A DNA stretch of 64,000 bases. It comes from Pseudomonadales bacterium (GTDB taxonomy: Bacteria; Pseudomonadota; Gammaproteobacteria; Pseudomonadales; Pseudohongiellaceae). A program made the translations under genes and the position numbers. The notes under the pieces were generated by a model. The model was not told the origin of the DNA. It searched no databases and saw only the letters and a list, made by a program, of their open reading frames with translations. Position 1 is the stretch's first letter, and each line of letters starts with the position of its first letter. This document shows positions 36,126 through 44,960 of the stretch, in pieces. The stretch is taken from assembly GCA_012103535.1 (NCBI GenBank), contig WLWQ01000001.1, positions 1,116,001 through 1,180,000 of the forward strand, read 5' to 3'.

Positions 36126-38090
36126 ATGAAAAGCTATCTACTCGGTCGTTTTCCTCGCCTTCGCGGAGTCATCATACTCCTCTTTATTCTTTCTATTACG
36201 CCTGCGTTTTTTGCAGCGTGGATGGCGTTTCAACAAACCGAAACTGAAGATCGCGATACCAAGATCACCGACTTCCAACAGCTCTTATTCGACGAATCTA
36301 ATCCAATCGACATCGTCGATTTAAATCTACATAGCGGACGCATTCGCGCTGCCCGAGTTAGCCAACAAAATATTTCTCAACCGCGTTCCGATGCCAATTT
36401 GCAGCCACCCGAAGATTGTTTTCAACAATTTGGCGAATTGCAAAATCCCAAGCGTTTCGAAATCTGTGTCGCTTATTTTATCTCTCCCGAGAGAAATGTA
36501 GATCATCTCTACTTTTATATTGATTACTGCACTCAGAGCTTGCAGGGCAAAGACCCCGATGATGTCTTCACACTTTCGTTAACCACTCCCGGCGGAAACA
36601 AGGACTGGAATATAGACGTCGATCCTCTGGGCATGGCCGATATCAAGCGCCAGGGCACAAGAGGAGATTCCAGAGAGGACAGCATCTATGCGGAATTCTG
36701 GTCTCCAGTTAATCCAAGCCAACGCTGTCTCGATAGCAAACCAAAACAACGTCTTCGTCTACAAATGGATGCCTGCGCAACCTTTCCAAGTCGAGAACAA
36801 TGCCCTCGCCCCATTGGCAGTGAAGCCTTTGAAGATTGGATACATGCTGTACTCATCAACTTTTCCCGCAGTTCAAGTTTCGGTGATGAGGGAATAAGTA
36901 CACAGAATACTCGTGGCACTAGTCGCGGACCCAACGTTAATGCGCTAAATCGAGTACTTGATAGTGGCGAGTCTGTGTACTTCGGGCGTTGCCCGACTGA
37001 TGCACCCTGCGATTGCTTCAGCGGCACCACTTCATTCATCGACTCCGATCCATTGGAATTCGAACCAACATCAAGGATTCAAGATAGTGTTGCTCGAGCT
37101 GTATTTGGTTTTGAACCAAGCAGTTACTGCGCCATTCCGCAAAATGATATCTGGCTCAGCTACGAACGCAGCGCGGATATTAACTTAGTCACTCCGGTCA
37201 ATTACCTCAATACCATGTTGCCCATTGTTGGCTACAGCATCCTCGCATTGCTCGCGGCGGTACTCGTAGTTTACCTGCTACTAGGTAGACCACTTGTAAC
37301 GCTAACAGCCGGACTGATTAAAACTCGAAATTGGGATCCAGATACACCCATCGACATCCCCTATGTAAAAGCCAAGCATGAAATCGGCACGGTTGCCAAA
37401 GCATTCCGCTATGTATTGTTAAAGATGCGCAAGCAAATCAGTCGAGAAAGAAAGCTTACCGCCGAATTGCAACTCAAATCAGAACGGGACCGAGATATCA
37501 ATTCCATTATCGCTCACGAGATAAAGTCTCCCTTCCACAATTTAAAGAACAAATATTCTGAAAATATAGACATCGCTCGCATCGACACTGCTCTGGAAGC
37601 AATCCTGCGTATCGATCATGCCGCGCAGAGTTCTTCTGATGAAGTCTTTGTCGTCAACATCTCTGAATATTTAAAAGAGTACATCGACAACAAAGAAGAC
37701 GTTGCCAACATTACCCTTCAGGCTCATGCCGATGTAGATATAGAAATTCGTGGACTGCTACTATGGCTGGTTCTGGACAATATTATCGCCAACGCCGATC
37801 GCTTCAGAACCAGCAAAGAATCTCCCATCGAGCTGGAGATAACGGCCACAGAAGAGGGTTGCCGGATTACCATATCTAACGACGGCCCGGCGATTCCTGA
37901 AGATAAGATGGAAACCGTGTTTAACCTCCGCTACACCGACAGCAACATGGCCACCAAGAAGCAAGGCAGCAATCAGGGCATTGGATTATTTATCTCTCGT
38001 CACTACATGCGCATGCTCGGCGGTGATCTGAAACTGCTCGAGCGAGACGATGGAGTAACATTCGCTCTACTATTGAAAAGCGCGAAGTAA
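36126..38090 (+). CDS. Sensor histidine kinase with large periplasmic domain
   Basis: From ATG 36126 the kinase has 654 residues (a TTG at 36057 is open but lacks a ribosome site). Two membrane segments bracket a long periplasmic domain: IILLFILSITPAFFAAWMAF near 17-36 and SILALLAAVLVVYLLLG near 375-395. The periplasmic domain has several cysteines (CFQQF, CATF, CPTDAPCDCF), so disulfides are likely. A HAMP-like linker leads to the phosphoacceptor box IIAHEIKSPFHNL (near 460), the N box LDNIIANADRF and the G boxes NDGPAIP and NQGIGLFIS. It pairs with the regulator upstream. The redox-like cysteine richness suggests an envelope signal; this is inference. Confidence 0.85.
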   Translation: MKSYLLGRFPRLRGVIILLFILSITPAFFAAWMAFQQTETEDRDTKITDFQQLLFDESNPIDIVDLNLHSGRIRAARVSQQNISQPRSDANLQPPEDCFQQFGELQNPKRFEICVAYFISPERNVDHLYFYIDYCTQSLQGKDPDDVFTLSLTTPGGNKDWNIDVDPLGMADIKRQGTRGDSREDSIYAEFWSPVNPSQRCLDSKPKQRLRLQMDACATFPSREQCPRPIGSEAFEDWIHAVLINFSRSSSFGDEGISTQNTRGTSRGPNVNALNRVLDSGESVYFGRCPTDAPCDCFSGTTSFIDSDPLEFEPTSRIQDSVARAVFGFEPSSYCAIPQNDIWLSYERSADINLVTPVNYLNTMLPIVGYSILALLAAVLVVYLLLGRPLVTLTAGLIKTRNWDPDTPIDIPYVKAKHEIGTVAKAFRYVLLKMRKQISRERKLTAELQLKSERDRDINSIIAHEIKSPFHNLKNKYSENIDIARIDTALEAILRIDHAAQSSSDEVFVVNISEYLKEYIDNKEDVANITLQAHADVDIEIRGLLLWLVLDNIIANADRFRTSKESPIELEITATEEGCRITISNDGPAIPEDKMETVFNLRYTDSNMATKKQGSNQGIGLFISRHYMRMLGGDLKLLERDDGVTFALLLKSAK

Positions 38091-38126
38091 ACGCTGATAA
38101 CATAGCCCGATTATTTGGATTCGACT

Positions 38127-38163
38127 TAGCTGACGCTGTAATTAGCGCCAGTTATCCCTTTTT
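38127..38163 (+). terminator. Likely terminator after the kinase gene
   Basis: Arms TAGCTGACGCT / AGCGCCAGTTA (two imperfect pairs), a six-base loop, then CCCTTTTTG. Confidence 0.5.
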
Positions 38164-38225
38164 GATTCTAATACTAATCTTCCTCCTTCAGACTTTTTCG
38201 GAAACCTTCTTTTCATTAAGTATTC

Positions 38226-38251
38226 GTTAAGGCTCGTTCAGCTACCTTAAC
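38226..38251 (+). promoter_or_regulatory. Inverted repeat before the small barrel protein
   Basis: GTTAAGG-N12-CCTTAAC, a perfect 7-base palindrome about 60 bases upstream of the start. The CCTTA half is shared with the repeats at 35151-35230, so the adjacent regulator could also act here. Confidence 0.4.
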
Positions 38252-38309
38252 AATAAATTTCTAATTCTGTAGTTCTACTCATCACTTTAGGTATAGGGGT
38301 GCTCTAAAA

Positions 38310-38900
38310 ATGATACGCAAGTTTCTGATTCCTGTTTTTATACTTTGTTTGGAAAGTCCTTGGATATATGCAGACGAAGACGGTCACGATTCAGATCGTG
38401 ACGACTTCTCTTACTCATATATTGAGATTAGCAGTCTCGGTTACGATATGGACGTCAATGGAATTGATATCGAGCCAAATGGCTACAAGGCAGAGCTTTC
38501 GGTCTCTCTGGGAGATAGTCTGTTCGGCATTATAGATCGCAAGAAATCCGATGAACGCTTCCTTGGCGGCAACTATGACTTTGACACCGAAGGCTATGGC
38601 TTCGGTTTTCGCGGAGAAAGATGGTTCGCCAGCTACACCTATAACAACTGGGACATGGACAACAACGAATTCGATGTTGACACCGTTCGCCTTGGTTTCC
38701 GCAATATGTGGACGGATCGATTAGAGTTTAATGCCAGCTATTCCTGGAATAACTTCGAAGACCTGGATAGTGAGGATGGTTTCCAGGCCGGGTTCGCCTA
38801 CCATTTCACTGATAGTTTTCACCTGGTTGCCGACTACGAAACCATAGGCGGGCACTTTGATATTGACTATGTGAGTATTGGATTGAAACTGAGTTTTTAG
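38310..38900 (+). CDS. Small outer-membrane beta-barrel protein
   Basis: A 196-residue protein with a signal peptide (CLESPWIYA-DED) and alternating strand patterns through to a C-terminal Phe (ISIGLKLSF-like end SIGLKLSF). It is very acidic, with Asp/Glu in most turns (DMDNNEFDVD). About eight strands are expected, like the OmpX/OmpW size class. It is a porin-like or adhesion-type small barrel; no specific function is assigned. It is monocistronic with its own hairpin after the stop and lies downstream of the regulator/kinase pair. Confidence 0.7.
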   Translation: MIRKFLIPVFILCLESPWIYADEDGHDSDRDDFSYSYIEISSLGYDMDVNGIDIEPNGYKAELSVSLGDSLFGIIDRKKSDERFLGGNYDFDTEGYGFGFRGERWFASYTYNNWDMDNNEFDVDTVRLGFRNMWTDRLEFNASYSWNNFEDLDSEDGFQAGFAYHFTDSFHLVADYETIGGHFDIDYVSIGLKLSF

Positions 38901-38922
38901 TGATTTGATTAATGATCTTTTT

Positions 38923-38953
38923 CAGAAAGGGGAGCCTGTGGCTCCCCTTTCTG
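38923..38953 (+). terminator. Hairpin terminator after the barrel gene
   Basis: Fourteen-base arms CAGAAAGGGGAGCC / GGCTCCCCTTTCTG, loop TGT, then TTATTTC. A very strong stem with a weak T run. Confidence 0.8.
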
Positions 38954-39049
38954 TTATTTCTACCTCCAACTAAATCGTTCAATTCACACTCAATTCTAAA
39001 GACTTCAATAATCTACTCTGCTCTTTTCTGAAACATTCTTCCCCACTAC

Positions 39050-39088
39050 TTGACACAATGGAAAGTACTCAATTATACTACTTTCCAT
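39050..39088 (+). promoter_or_regulatory. Sigma-70 promoter overlapped by a perfect palindromic operator
   Basis: TTGACA (39050-39055), an 18-base spacer, TATACT (39074-39079). A perfect 10-base inverted repeat ATGGAAAGTA (39058-39067) / TACTTTCCAT (39079-39088) with an 11-base centre lies across the spacer and -10 box. It is the obvious operator for the winged-helix regulator encoded as the second gene of this operon. Confidence 0.8.
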
Positions 39089-39109
39089 ATTGGAAAAAGG
39101 TATATTTAC

Positions 39110-39544
39110 ATGAGCGATGAAAATGAAGAGATCTCTGCAGAAGAGGCTTCTGAGGCCCTTACAAAGGTTAAAGAAATGCAACAAGCTGGCCAGGAAAGAA
39201 CAGAAATTCCTAGTTGGTTAGCGACATTATGGGTAGTTCTTATTTTTGCAATATTTGCAGGAATTCAACCGGAAGGCACCAATGGTGGGCTGTACCTCCT
39301 GATTGGTATAGCAGCTTATGTGATAGTGGAACGTCAACAAGGAATTGCCAGAAAATCCACACTATTAACGGCACTCGTAATCTTTATCATTACGGCTCTT
39401 TATTTGGCGACTGTGTACTTATATAGAATCCAGGGATTGAGCTTCGCTCCTTATATAGGGGGCGTAATTGGCGCTACTACCTACCACTTGATTTACCTGG
39501 CAAGCAAACGCAAACACAGCACATCAAATGATGAGGCGGCGTAG
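39110..39544 (+). CDS. Small integral membrane protein in a regulator operon
   Basis: The start is ATG 39110 (MSDENEEIS) with GGAAAAAGG just before it; the upstream part of the frame overlaps the promoter and is not translated. The 144-residue product has a short acidic N-terminal cytoplasmic stretch and four membrane segments (WLATLWVVLIFAIFAGI, GGLYLLIGIAAYVIV, LLTALVIFIITALYLATVYL, YIGGVIGATTYHLIYLA). The family is not known, but membrane proteins of this kind are often encoded beside PF13601-type regulators. It is two bases from the regulator gene. Confidence 0.75.
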   Translation: MSDENEEISAEEASEALTKVKEMQQAGQERTEIPSWLATLWVVLIFAIFAGIQPEGTNGGLYLLIGIAAYVIVERQQGIARKSTLLTALVIFIITALYLATVYLYRIQGLSFAPYIGGVIGATTYHLIYLASKRKHSTSNDEAA

Positions 39545-39546
39545 AA

Positions 39547-39849
39547 ATGCCAAAAGGAAAATTTGACGAATTGATTCATGCTCCCAATAGACTAAAGATC
39601 TGCGCACTATTGGCTGCAGTCAAAGAATCAGAATTTCGAGTGATTCGCGAAGAGCTTGATGTAAGTGATTCGGTATTGTCCAAACAAATAAAATTACTCG
39701 AAGAAGCGAACTATGTGCAATCAAGAAAAGTGAACGTCATAACTGGAAAAGTGACATGGTTGTCACTAACTAAAACTGGCAGAAAAGCGTTTTCTGAACA
39801 CATAAACGAATTACAAAGAATTACTGAATTGTCGAAAAATCCTCTGTAA
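39547..39849 (+). CDS. Winged-helix transcriptional regulator (HTH_34/PF13601-like)
   Basis: A 100-residue protein with ten-residue spacing typical of ArsR/MarR folds: HAPNRLKICALLAAVKES, the recognition helix VSDSVLSKQIKLLEEANYV, and the wing VNVITGKVTWLSLTKTGRKA. No sensor domain is present. It is the second gene of a two-gene operon with a membrane protein, and the promoter carries a perfect palindrome (39058-39088), so it should repress its own operon. Confidence 0.87.
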   Translation: MPKGKFDELIHAPNRLKICALLAAVKESEFRVIREELDVSDSVLSKQIKLLEEANYVQSRKVNVITGKVTWLSLTKTGRKAFSEHINELQRITELSKNPL

Positions 39850-39875
39850 TTTTGAAAATGCCAGAAGGTACTAAG

Positions 39876-40793
39876 TTAAAGTACCTGCGCCTCACCCATA
39901 ACAATTTCTGCCTTGCGTTTAATCTCGCTGGCTACTTCGAATGGATCACCATTAACCAATTCTTGTCGAAACAATTCGACTGATAGCGCGCCGTTGTATT
40001 CCTTTTCTTGAAGCACACGAATAATTGCGATTAGCGGCGCTATGCCGTCACCAGGTATGACGCGGTAACTGTTGTCAGTCAGTTCTCTCGGTGCATCTAA
40101 TAAGTCCTGAAAGTGACAATGGGCAAGCTCACCCGGCTCGAGCATAAACAAATCGTCAAATTTGCTTAACCCAGACCAAAAATGGAAAAAGTCGATCATA
40201 GGTTTGATGTTTGGATGATCGGCCGCTCGAATCATAGTGAGCGCAGTCGGTAATGTGGCGAGATGAGTTGACGTACGTATGAATTCGATCATGCAGGTGA
40301 GATCATATTCACTGGCAATTACTGCTGCTTCGCGGATTGCCTCGGGTGTTGCGGCGAAATCATCAGTTGTAAGCGGACGGTTAGAAATAGAAGGCGAATA
40401 GATTTTTTCCAGGCCTAGATTAGCGAATTGATCACAGCGCATTCTCCATGTCTCTAAAGACGCTTCTCGTTCCGGACCTGGCACCCATAGATCTCGTAAT
40501 CCAGTGGATGCACATACTGGTGTTAATCCCAGGTCATTGAGAAGATTACGCGCACCAGTCAAGGTATCGTCCTCAAGAAATCCGTCGAGTAATTGATCAT
40601 TGAGTTCGACATACTCGATACCGGCTTGGGACCAACCCTCGAGCGATCCGCGAAATCCTGCCGCACGTGAAGTGTTCTGATGCATGGCGAGTAGCATTTT
40701 CCCCGATGAGGCAGTTTGGGCCTGGAAGTTATCGTGAGATAGAATTAGTGGGGCGGCCAGGGAAGAAAGGAGAAAGTTACGGCGATTCAGCAT
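39876..40793 (-). CDS. Exported TIM-barrel sugar isomerase/epimerase family protein
   Basis: A 305-residue protein of the xylose-isomerase-like (AP endonuclease 2) superfamily. The N terminus is LNRRNFLLSSLAAPLIL, a twin-arginine signal, so it is folded before export. Metal ligands are spread as in the family: Glu in MIEF, Asp in MIDFFHFW, His in HCHFQD and Glu in SVELF. It probably binds a divalent metal and isomerises a sugar or sugar acid in the periplasm. It is monocistronic and convergent with the small regulator gene. Confidence 0.75.
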   Translation of the reverse strand: MLNRRNFLLSSLAAPLILSHDNFQAQTASSGKMLLAMHQNTSRAAGFRGSLEGWSQAGIEYVELNDQLLDGFLEDDTLTGARNLLNDLGLTPVCASTGLRDLWVPGPEREASLETWRMRCDQFANLGLEKIYSPSISNRPLTTDDFAATPEAIREAAVIASEYDLTCMIEFIRTSTHLATLPTALTMIRAADHPNIKPMIDFFHFWSGLSKFDDLFMLEPGELAHCHFQDLLDAPRELTDNSYRVIPGDGIAPLIAIIRVLQEKEYNGALSVELFRQELVNGDPFEVASEIKRKAEIVMGEAQVL

Positions 40794-40941
40794 TGGAGTA
40801 CCTATTTTGGCTCTTTGTTTTTATATTAGATTGATACTAGCGAAGATGTATTCCTTTTTAAATTGGTTTGGATAATTTGAATCATTATATTAAAGAGCCA
40901 GATATAATTGGCTGACAACCTATTTTAGCCAATGCCTTAAT

Positions 40942-42477
40942 ATGTCACTAGATATGAGTCGGTCCAGAATCACAGACAACCACAGCGCCATTTTGGTGCT
41001 CTGTGGATTATTGTTTTTTACCTTGGCTGTACCAGCCGCTGCAAATGAGCCATTTCTTGAATTCGAATTTAGTGAAAATTTGCAAGCTGACCCCGACATT
41101 CAATCTTGCTTGTCTTTTGGCTCGCCAAAGGAAACTTTCTTACCCGATCTCCCGACAAATCCGAATGCTTATGTCTATTCTTTTCATTGGCAGATTGATG
41201 TAACAAACGATTGCGCGTTTACAATAGATTTATTCTTCAGCTCACCTAAATCTATTCAGTCATATTTTCCAGGAGGCACCATAGGCGTAAATTCGCAATC
41301 AATTTCTAGAAATTCAATAAATACTCTTCGAGGTTTTCTAATTCTTTCAAGCGGCCCCTTTTTTCTGTCACAAGAAGAAATACTTGATCAGATTGGCGGT
41401 GTAACAATCTTATCGATAAACAGACAAGATCCTGAATTAGATCGATGCTTGCAAACTACAGCATTCGGTCATCTCAATAGAATTGATAGACGATCCTTTA
41501 CCGCGAGTGCAAATATCCTGAACACCTGTGATTTCGAAATTCGTTCCGCAATTGTATACCAACTTACGGATGCCGATGGTTTACTATTTGGTGAGGCAAA
41601 TTTTTTTGCACACCTTCCTCCGCAGCGAGAGACCCAAATCAGAACTCTGGGCTATTTTGATTTCCTTATTCCAAACTTTTCTTATGATTCAGCTGAATTG
41701 CTGGCGAATCTCACGCCCATTGTTCTAGAGGGAGCAACTGAAAAGTTTCAAGGCGACGACACATACCTTGAAATTACCCAATGGTTAAATCTAGCGCGAA
41801 CTTTTCACGACACAGAGCTAGGCAAAATAGAAGTTAATGCCAAACTTGCCCACATTGGATTCTTTAGTTTTGATCTTTTCCGAAGAGATGATCTCGGTGA
41901 GAATTTTTACGAAATTGATAGGAATTCGTTTCAATATCTCAATTCACGGCCTATTGGTGTTGCAGATTATTCAGCGGAAACCAAGGAGTTGGCTATTCCC
42001 TCAATTCTAACCGACAAAGGGGAGGTTGCTGATAACGTTGTGTTTAAGTTGGTAGATGGCGACCAACTACTTTTCGAACTAGACTCTCAACAAGATGCCG
42101 TCGAGCGATTAGATTTTGGCGCTTTGGCACAAGACTGCATTGCACTTGATGAGTTTGTCTCCAATCCTCAAGTTTCGATAAGTAATCTAAACTCAATTAG
42201 CTGGTCAGTACGTATTTCCAATCTTTGCGATGAAGAGCGTGTGTACCATGCAAATTTTAACCTTCTAAATCAAGATGGTTTGATGGTCGCATACTCGAAT
42301 TGTCAGGATGAAGATGATAGTTCGAATGCTAATTTTATTGCCGGACACACAACGTCAGAATGTTTTGGAACCCTTGAATTCTTAGATGAAGAAGGTCCAT
42401 TTGTGCCAGCGAAAGAAAATCTAATTATTCAATCTTTTGCCGGCCTTCTCCCAGTTAATCCTTTCGTTATCCTTTAA
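40942..42477 (+). CDS. Exported protein with three Cys-containing repeats, unknown
   Basis: A 511-residue protein with a signal peptide near residues 16-35 (AILVLCGLLFFTLAVPAAA). Three regions share a pattern of Cys, about 35 residues, then N-x-C: CLSFGSP...TNDCAF (about 58-92), CLQTTAFGH...LNTCDFE (about 174-197) and CIALDEF...SNLCDEE (near 398-432). Each is followed by an L-x-D-x-D-G-type turn. This fits tandem beta-sandwich domains with a disulfide. No family is recognised. Base composition is AT-rich relative to neighbours. It may be a secreted or surface protein. Confidence 0.6.
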   Translation: MSLDMSRSRITDNHSAILVLCGLLFFTLAVPAAANEPFLEFEFSENLQADPDIQSCLSFGSPKETFLPDLPTNPNAYVYSFHWQIDVTNDCAFTIDLFFSSPKSIQSYFPGGTIGVNSQSISRNSINTLRGFLILSSGPFFLSQEEILDQIGGVTILSINRQDPELDRCLQTTAFGHLNRIDRRSFTASANILNTCDFEIRSAIVYQLTDADGLLFGEANFFAHLPPQRETQIRTLGYFDFLIPNFSYDSAELLANLTPIVLEGATEKFQGDDTYLEITQWLNLARTFHDTELGKIEVNAKLAHIGFFSFDLFRRDDLGENFYEIDRNSFQYLNSRPIGVADYSAETKELAIPSILTDKGEVADNVVFKLVDGDQLLFELDSQQDAVERLDFGALAQDCIALDEFVSNPQVSISNLNSISWSVRISNLCDEERVYHANFNLLNQDGLMVAYSNCQDEDDSSNANFIAGHTTSECFGTLEFLDEEGPFVPAKENLIIQSFAGLLPVNPFVIL

Positions 42478-42506
42478 GCGAATCGAATTTTTAAACGAGA
42501 CGAATT

Positions 42507-44900
42507 TTATTCATAGCGCAGCGCATCCACCGGATTCGATCGGGAAGTCTTCCAGGTCTGGGCTGCCATGGTGACAAACGCTACAGCCACGCAAAATAGC
42601 GTCGCGGCGAAGAATGTCAGGCTATTAATTTCGATATGATAAGCAAATCCCTGCAACCAACGATTCATTACCAAGAACGAAACCAGCGAGGCTATGAATG
42701 CTGCCGTAATGACAACAACAAATACATTTCTGAATAGCATTAATATCAACTGGATCGATGTCGCTCCAAGTATCTTGCGGATGCCTATTTCCTTTGATCT
42801 TTGTTCCGTAGTAAATGCCGTCAATCCCGCTAGCCCGAGACAGGAAATCAGGACACATAGACTGGCAAAGATTCCTACCAGAGACATATTACTTTGCTCA
42901 GCGCTGTACAGATCGTTAATCCTTGCATCAAGAAATTCGTACTCGAAGGGATGGGTGGGATCGAATTGATTCCAGGTTGACTGCACGAAGTTGATAGTCT
43001 CGGCTACAGATTCACCGGACAGGTTTAGTGTAACAAAGCTAGACTGTTCAGCCAGTGGATCGTAGAGCAACACCAGAGGCTCAAGTTCTCTTCCCAACTC
43101 ATGGAAGTTAAAATCTTGCACTACCCCTACAACCGGCAGGTTCGCTATTCGCCTGCCGATGGATTCTTCCCAACCCAGAGAAGCTTTAGCTGTCTCATTC
43201 ACAATCAAGGCGTTGTCAGCATCAGTGGTTATTGATGAATCGAATTCTCTTCCTTCGACCATTTCCATACCCATAACTTCGAAATAGTCTTCACCGATGC
43301 TGTACATGTTAAATACGTGTTGCTCCAGCTCACCCTCAGCATTTTCTGCCTGTGTGGAAGTGATATTGAACCCTCCCCCCGGAAGTGAGCCGCTGCTAGT
43401 TATTCCCAGCACTTGAGGATTGCTTAACAACTGATCTTTGACTGCTGCGAGTTGCGTTACGATGTTGTCGTCTCGTATGCGCACTACTAACTTGTTTTCC
43501 TTTTCAAAGCCAAGTGACTTGTTGTAGAAAAACTCCATTTGCGAATACATCAGCAAGGTGCAGGCGATAACCCCGATTGATATAGCAAACTGAATTAACA
43601 CCAGCCCATGACGGACCGAAGATAAGCGATTGCTGGATTCTTTCGATACACCAGAAACACTGGTTGGTTTCATTGAAGAAAGGAAAAAGGCCGGGTACAA
43701 ACCTGAAAATGTAGCCAGCAGCAGACTGGCAACAACGACACTCAATATCAACGTAATTTGCAATAACATACTTCCATTCAATGTCATACCTAGCAAAGTG
43801 TTAAGAGGCGTATATTCAATGACCAATGCTGCTAACAAAAACGCCAGTGGTATCGCCAGGCAAACGAAGAAAAGCGACTCCCCTAAAAACTGAACAATCA
43901 ACTGACTTCTTTCTGAACCCAGTAGTTTTCTCATTGCTACTTCTTTGGCTCGCTTGGTAGAACGGGCAGTAGAGAGATTCATATAATTCATGCTCGCCAC
44001 CAACAGCAAGAACACACCAATCGCCGAAAGTGCATAAACGAAACTCGCACTGCCCCTCGGTGAATCTGCCAGCGTGGTTGAGTGCAGATGAATATCGGTT
44101 AGGGGTTCCAGGTAGTATTCATGCACAGTCGTGTCTGAAAAGATGGGCGCCATATAGCGCGCCCAAAAGTCAGTAGATATCGTTTCGAAACTGTCGATCT
44201 GGTAGTCAGCTGGCAATTCGAGATAAGTATAGGTACTGGTATTGCCAAGGGAATTTTGTGCACGCTGCGATCCAAGATCGGAAATTGACGCTGGATCTAG
44301 CCGGTTCATGGACAGAAGCGCGTCATACCTGAAGTGGCTGTTTTCAGGCAGATCAGCAAACACGAGACTAACCTGATACTCAGAGGTATCCGTTGCCAAT
44401 GTTTGTCCGATTGGGTTTTGCTCACCAAAATAAACCTCAGCGAAAGATTCACTAATAGCCATTGAGAGTGGATCAACTAAGGCAGTTTCCGCATCTCCCG
44501 CGAGAATTTCGTGAGTAAACAAGGTAAAGACGCCCGGATCTGCAAACATTACCGAGTCCTGGTAGAAACCAATTTCTTCGTTTCGAAAAATTGTGGTGGC
44601 TAGGTCCTGGAATCGCAGGAAGCTTTCTACTTGCGGATAATCACGCTCCAACAGAGGACCGAGCAGAATCGGAGTCTTGGAGAAATCTTCAATAAATCCA
44701 TTAGTGTTGAGCAAATTGACAACACGATAAATCTTCTCGTGATTTTCGTTATGCCGATCGTAATTCAGCTCATGATTCAAATACAAGCCGAGCAAGATTG
44801 CACAAGCTATGGCTACGGCCAAACCTACAATATTGATTATTGCGTAATACTTATCTCTATAAAGAGTTCGGAATGCCGTACGTAAGTAGCTCGCGATCAT
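42507..44900 (-). CDS. MacB/FtsX-like ABC transporter permease (second)
   Basis: A 797-residue permease. It has an N-terminal membrane helix (NIVGLAVAIACAILLGLYL), a large periplasmic domain (MacB-PCD-like), and two further groups of three helices with FtsX domains. RAKEVAMRKLLGSERSQLI (the conserved loop) appears at about 307-325 and the similar RSKEIGIRKILGATSIQLI near 690-708. It lacks its own ATPase domain and would use the ATPase at 46096. It forms, with that ATPase and the permease at 46829, an export or envelope-remodelling ABC system; the substrate is unknown. An exported protein gene (44961) separates it from the ATPase. Confidence 0.85.
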   Translation of the reverse strand: MIASYLRTAFRTLYRDKYYAIINIVGLAVAIACAILLGLYLNHELNYDRHNENHEKIYRVVNLLNTNGFIEDFSKTPILLGPLLERDYPQVESFLRFQDLATTIFRNEEIGFYQDSVMFADPGVFTLFTHEILAGDAETALVDPLSMAISESFAEVYFGEQNPIGQTLATDTSEYQVSLVFADLPENSHFRYDALLSMNRLDPASISDLGSQRAQNSLGNTSTYTYLELPADYQIDSFETISTDFWARYMAPIFSDTTVHEYYLEPLTDIHLHSTTLADSPRGSASFVYALSAIGVFLLLVASMNYMNLSTARSTKRAKEVAMRKLLGSERSQLIVQFLGESLFFVCLAIPLAFLLAALVIEYTPLNTLLGMTLNGSMLLQITLILSVVVASLLLATFSGLYPAFFLSSMKPTSVSGVSKESSNRLSSVRHGLVLIQFAISIGVIACTLLMYSQMEFFYNKSLGFEKENKLVVRIRDDNIVTQLAAVKDQLLSNPQVLGITSSGSLPGGGFNITSTQAENAEGELEQHVFNMYSIGEDYFEVMGMEMVEGREFDSSITTDADNALIVNETAKASLGWEESIGRRIANLPVVGVVQDFNFHELGRELEPLVLLYDPLAEQSSFVTLNLSGESVAETINFVQSTWNQFDPTHPFEYEFLDARINDLYSAEQSNMSLVGIFASLCVLISCLGLAGLTAFTTEQRSKEIGIRKILGATSIQLILMLFRNVFVVVITAAFIASLVSFLVMNRWLQGFAYHIEINSLTFFAATLFCVAVAFVTMAAQTWKTSRSNPVDALRYE

Positions 44901-44960
44901 TGAGAAAGCCTTGCGCTGCTAATTCTGTTTTCAATGTTTTCAGCAATTAGTCAAAACTAA

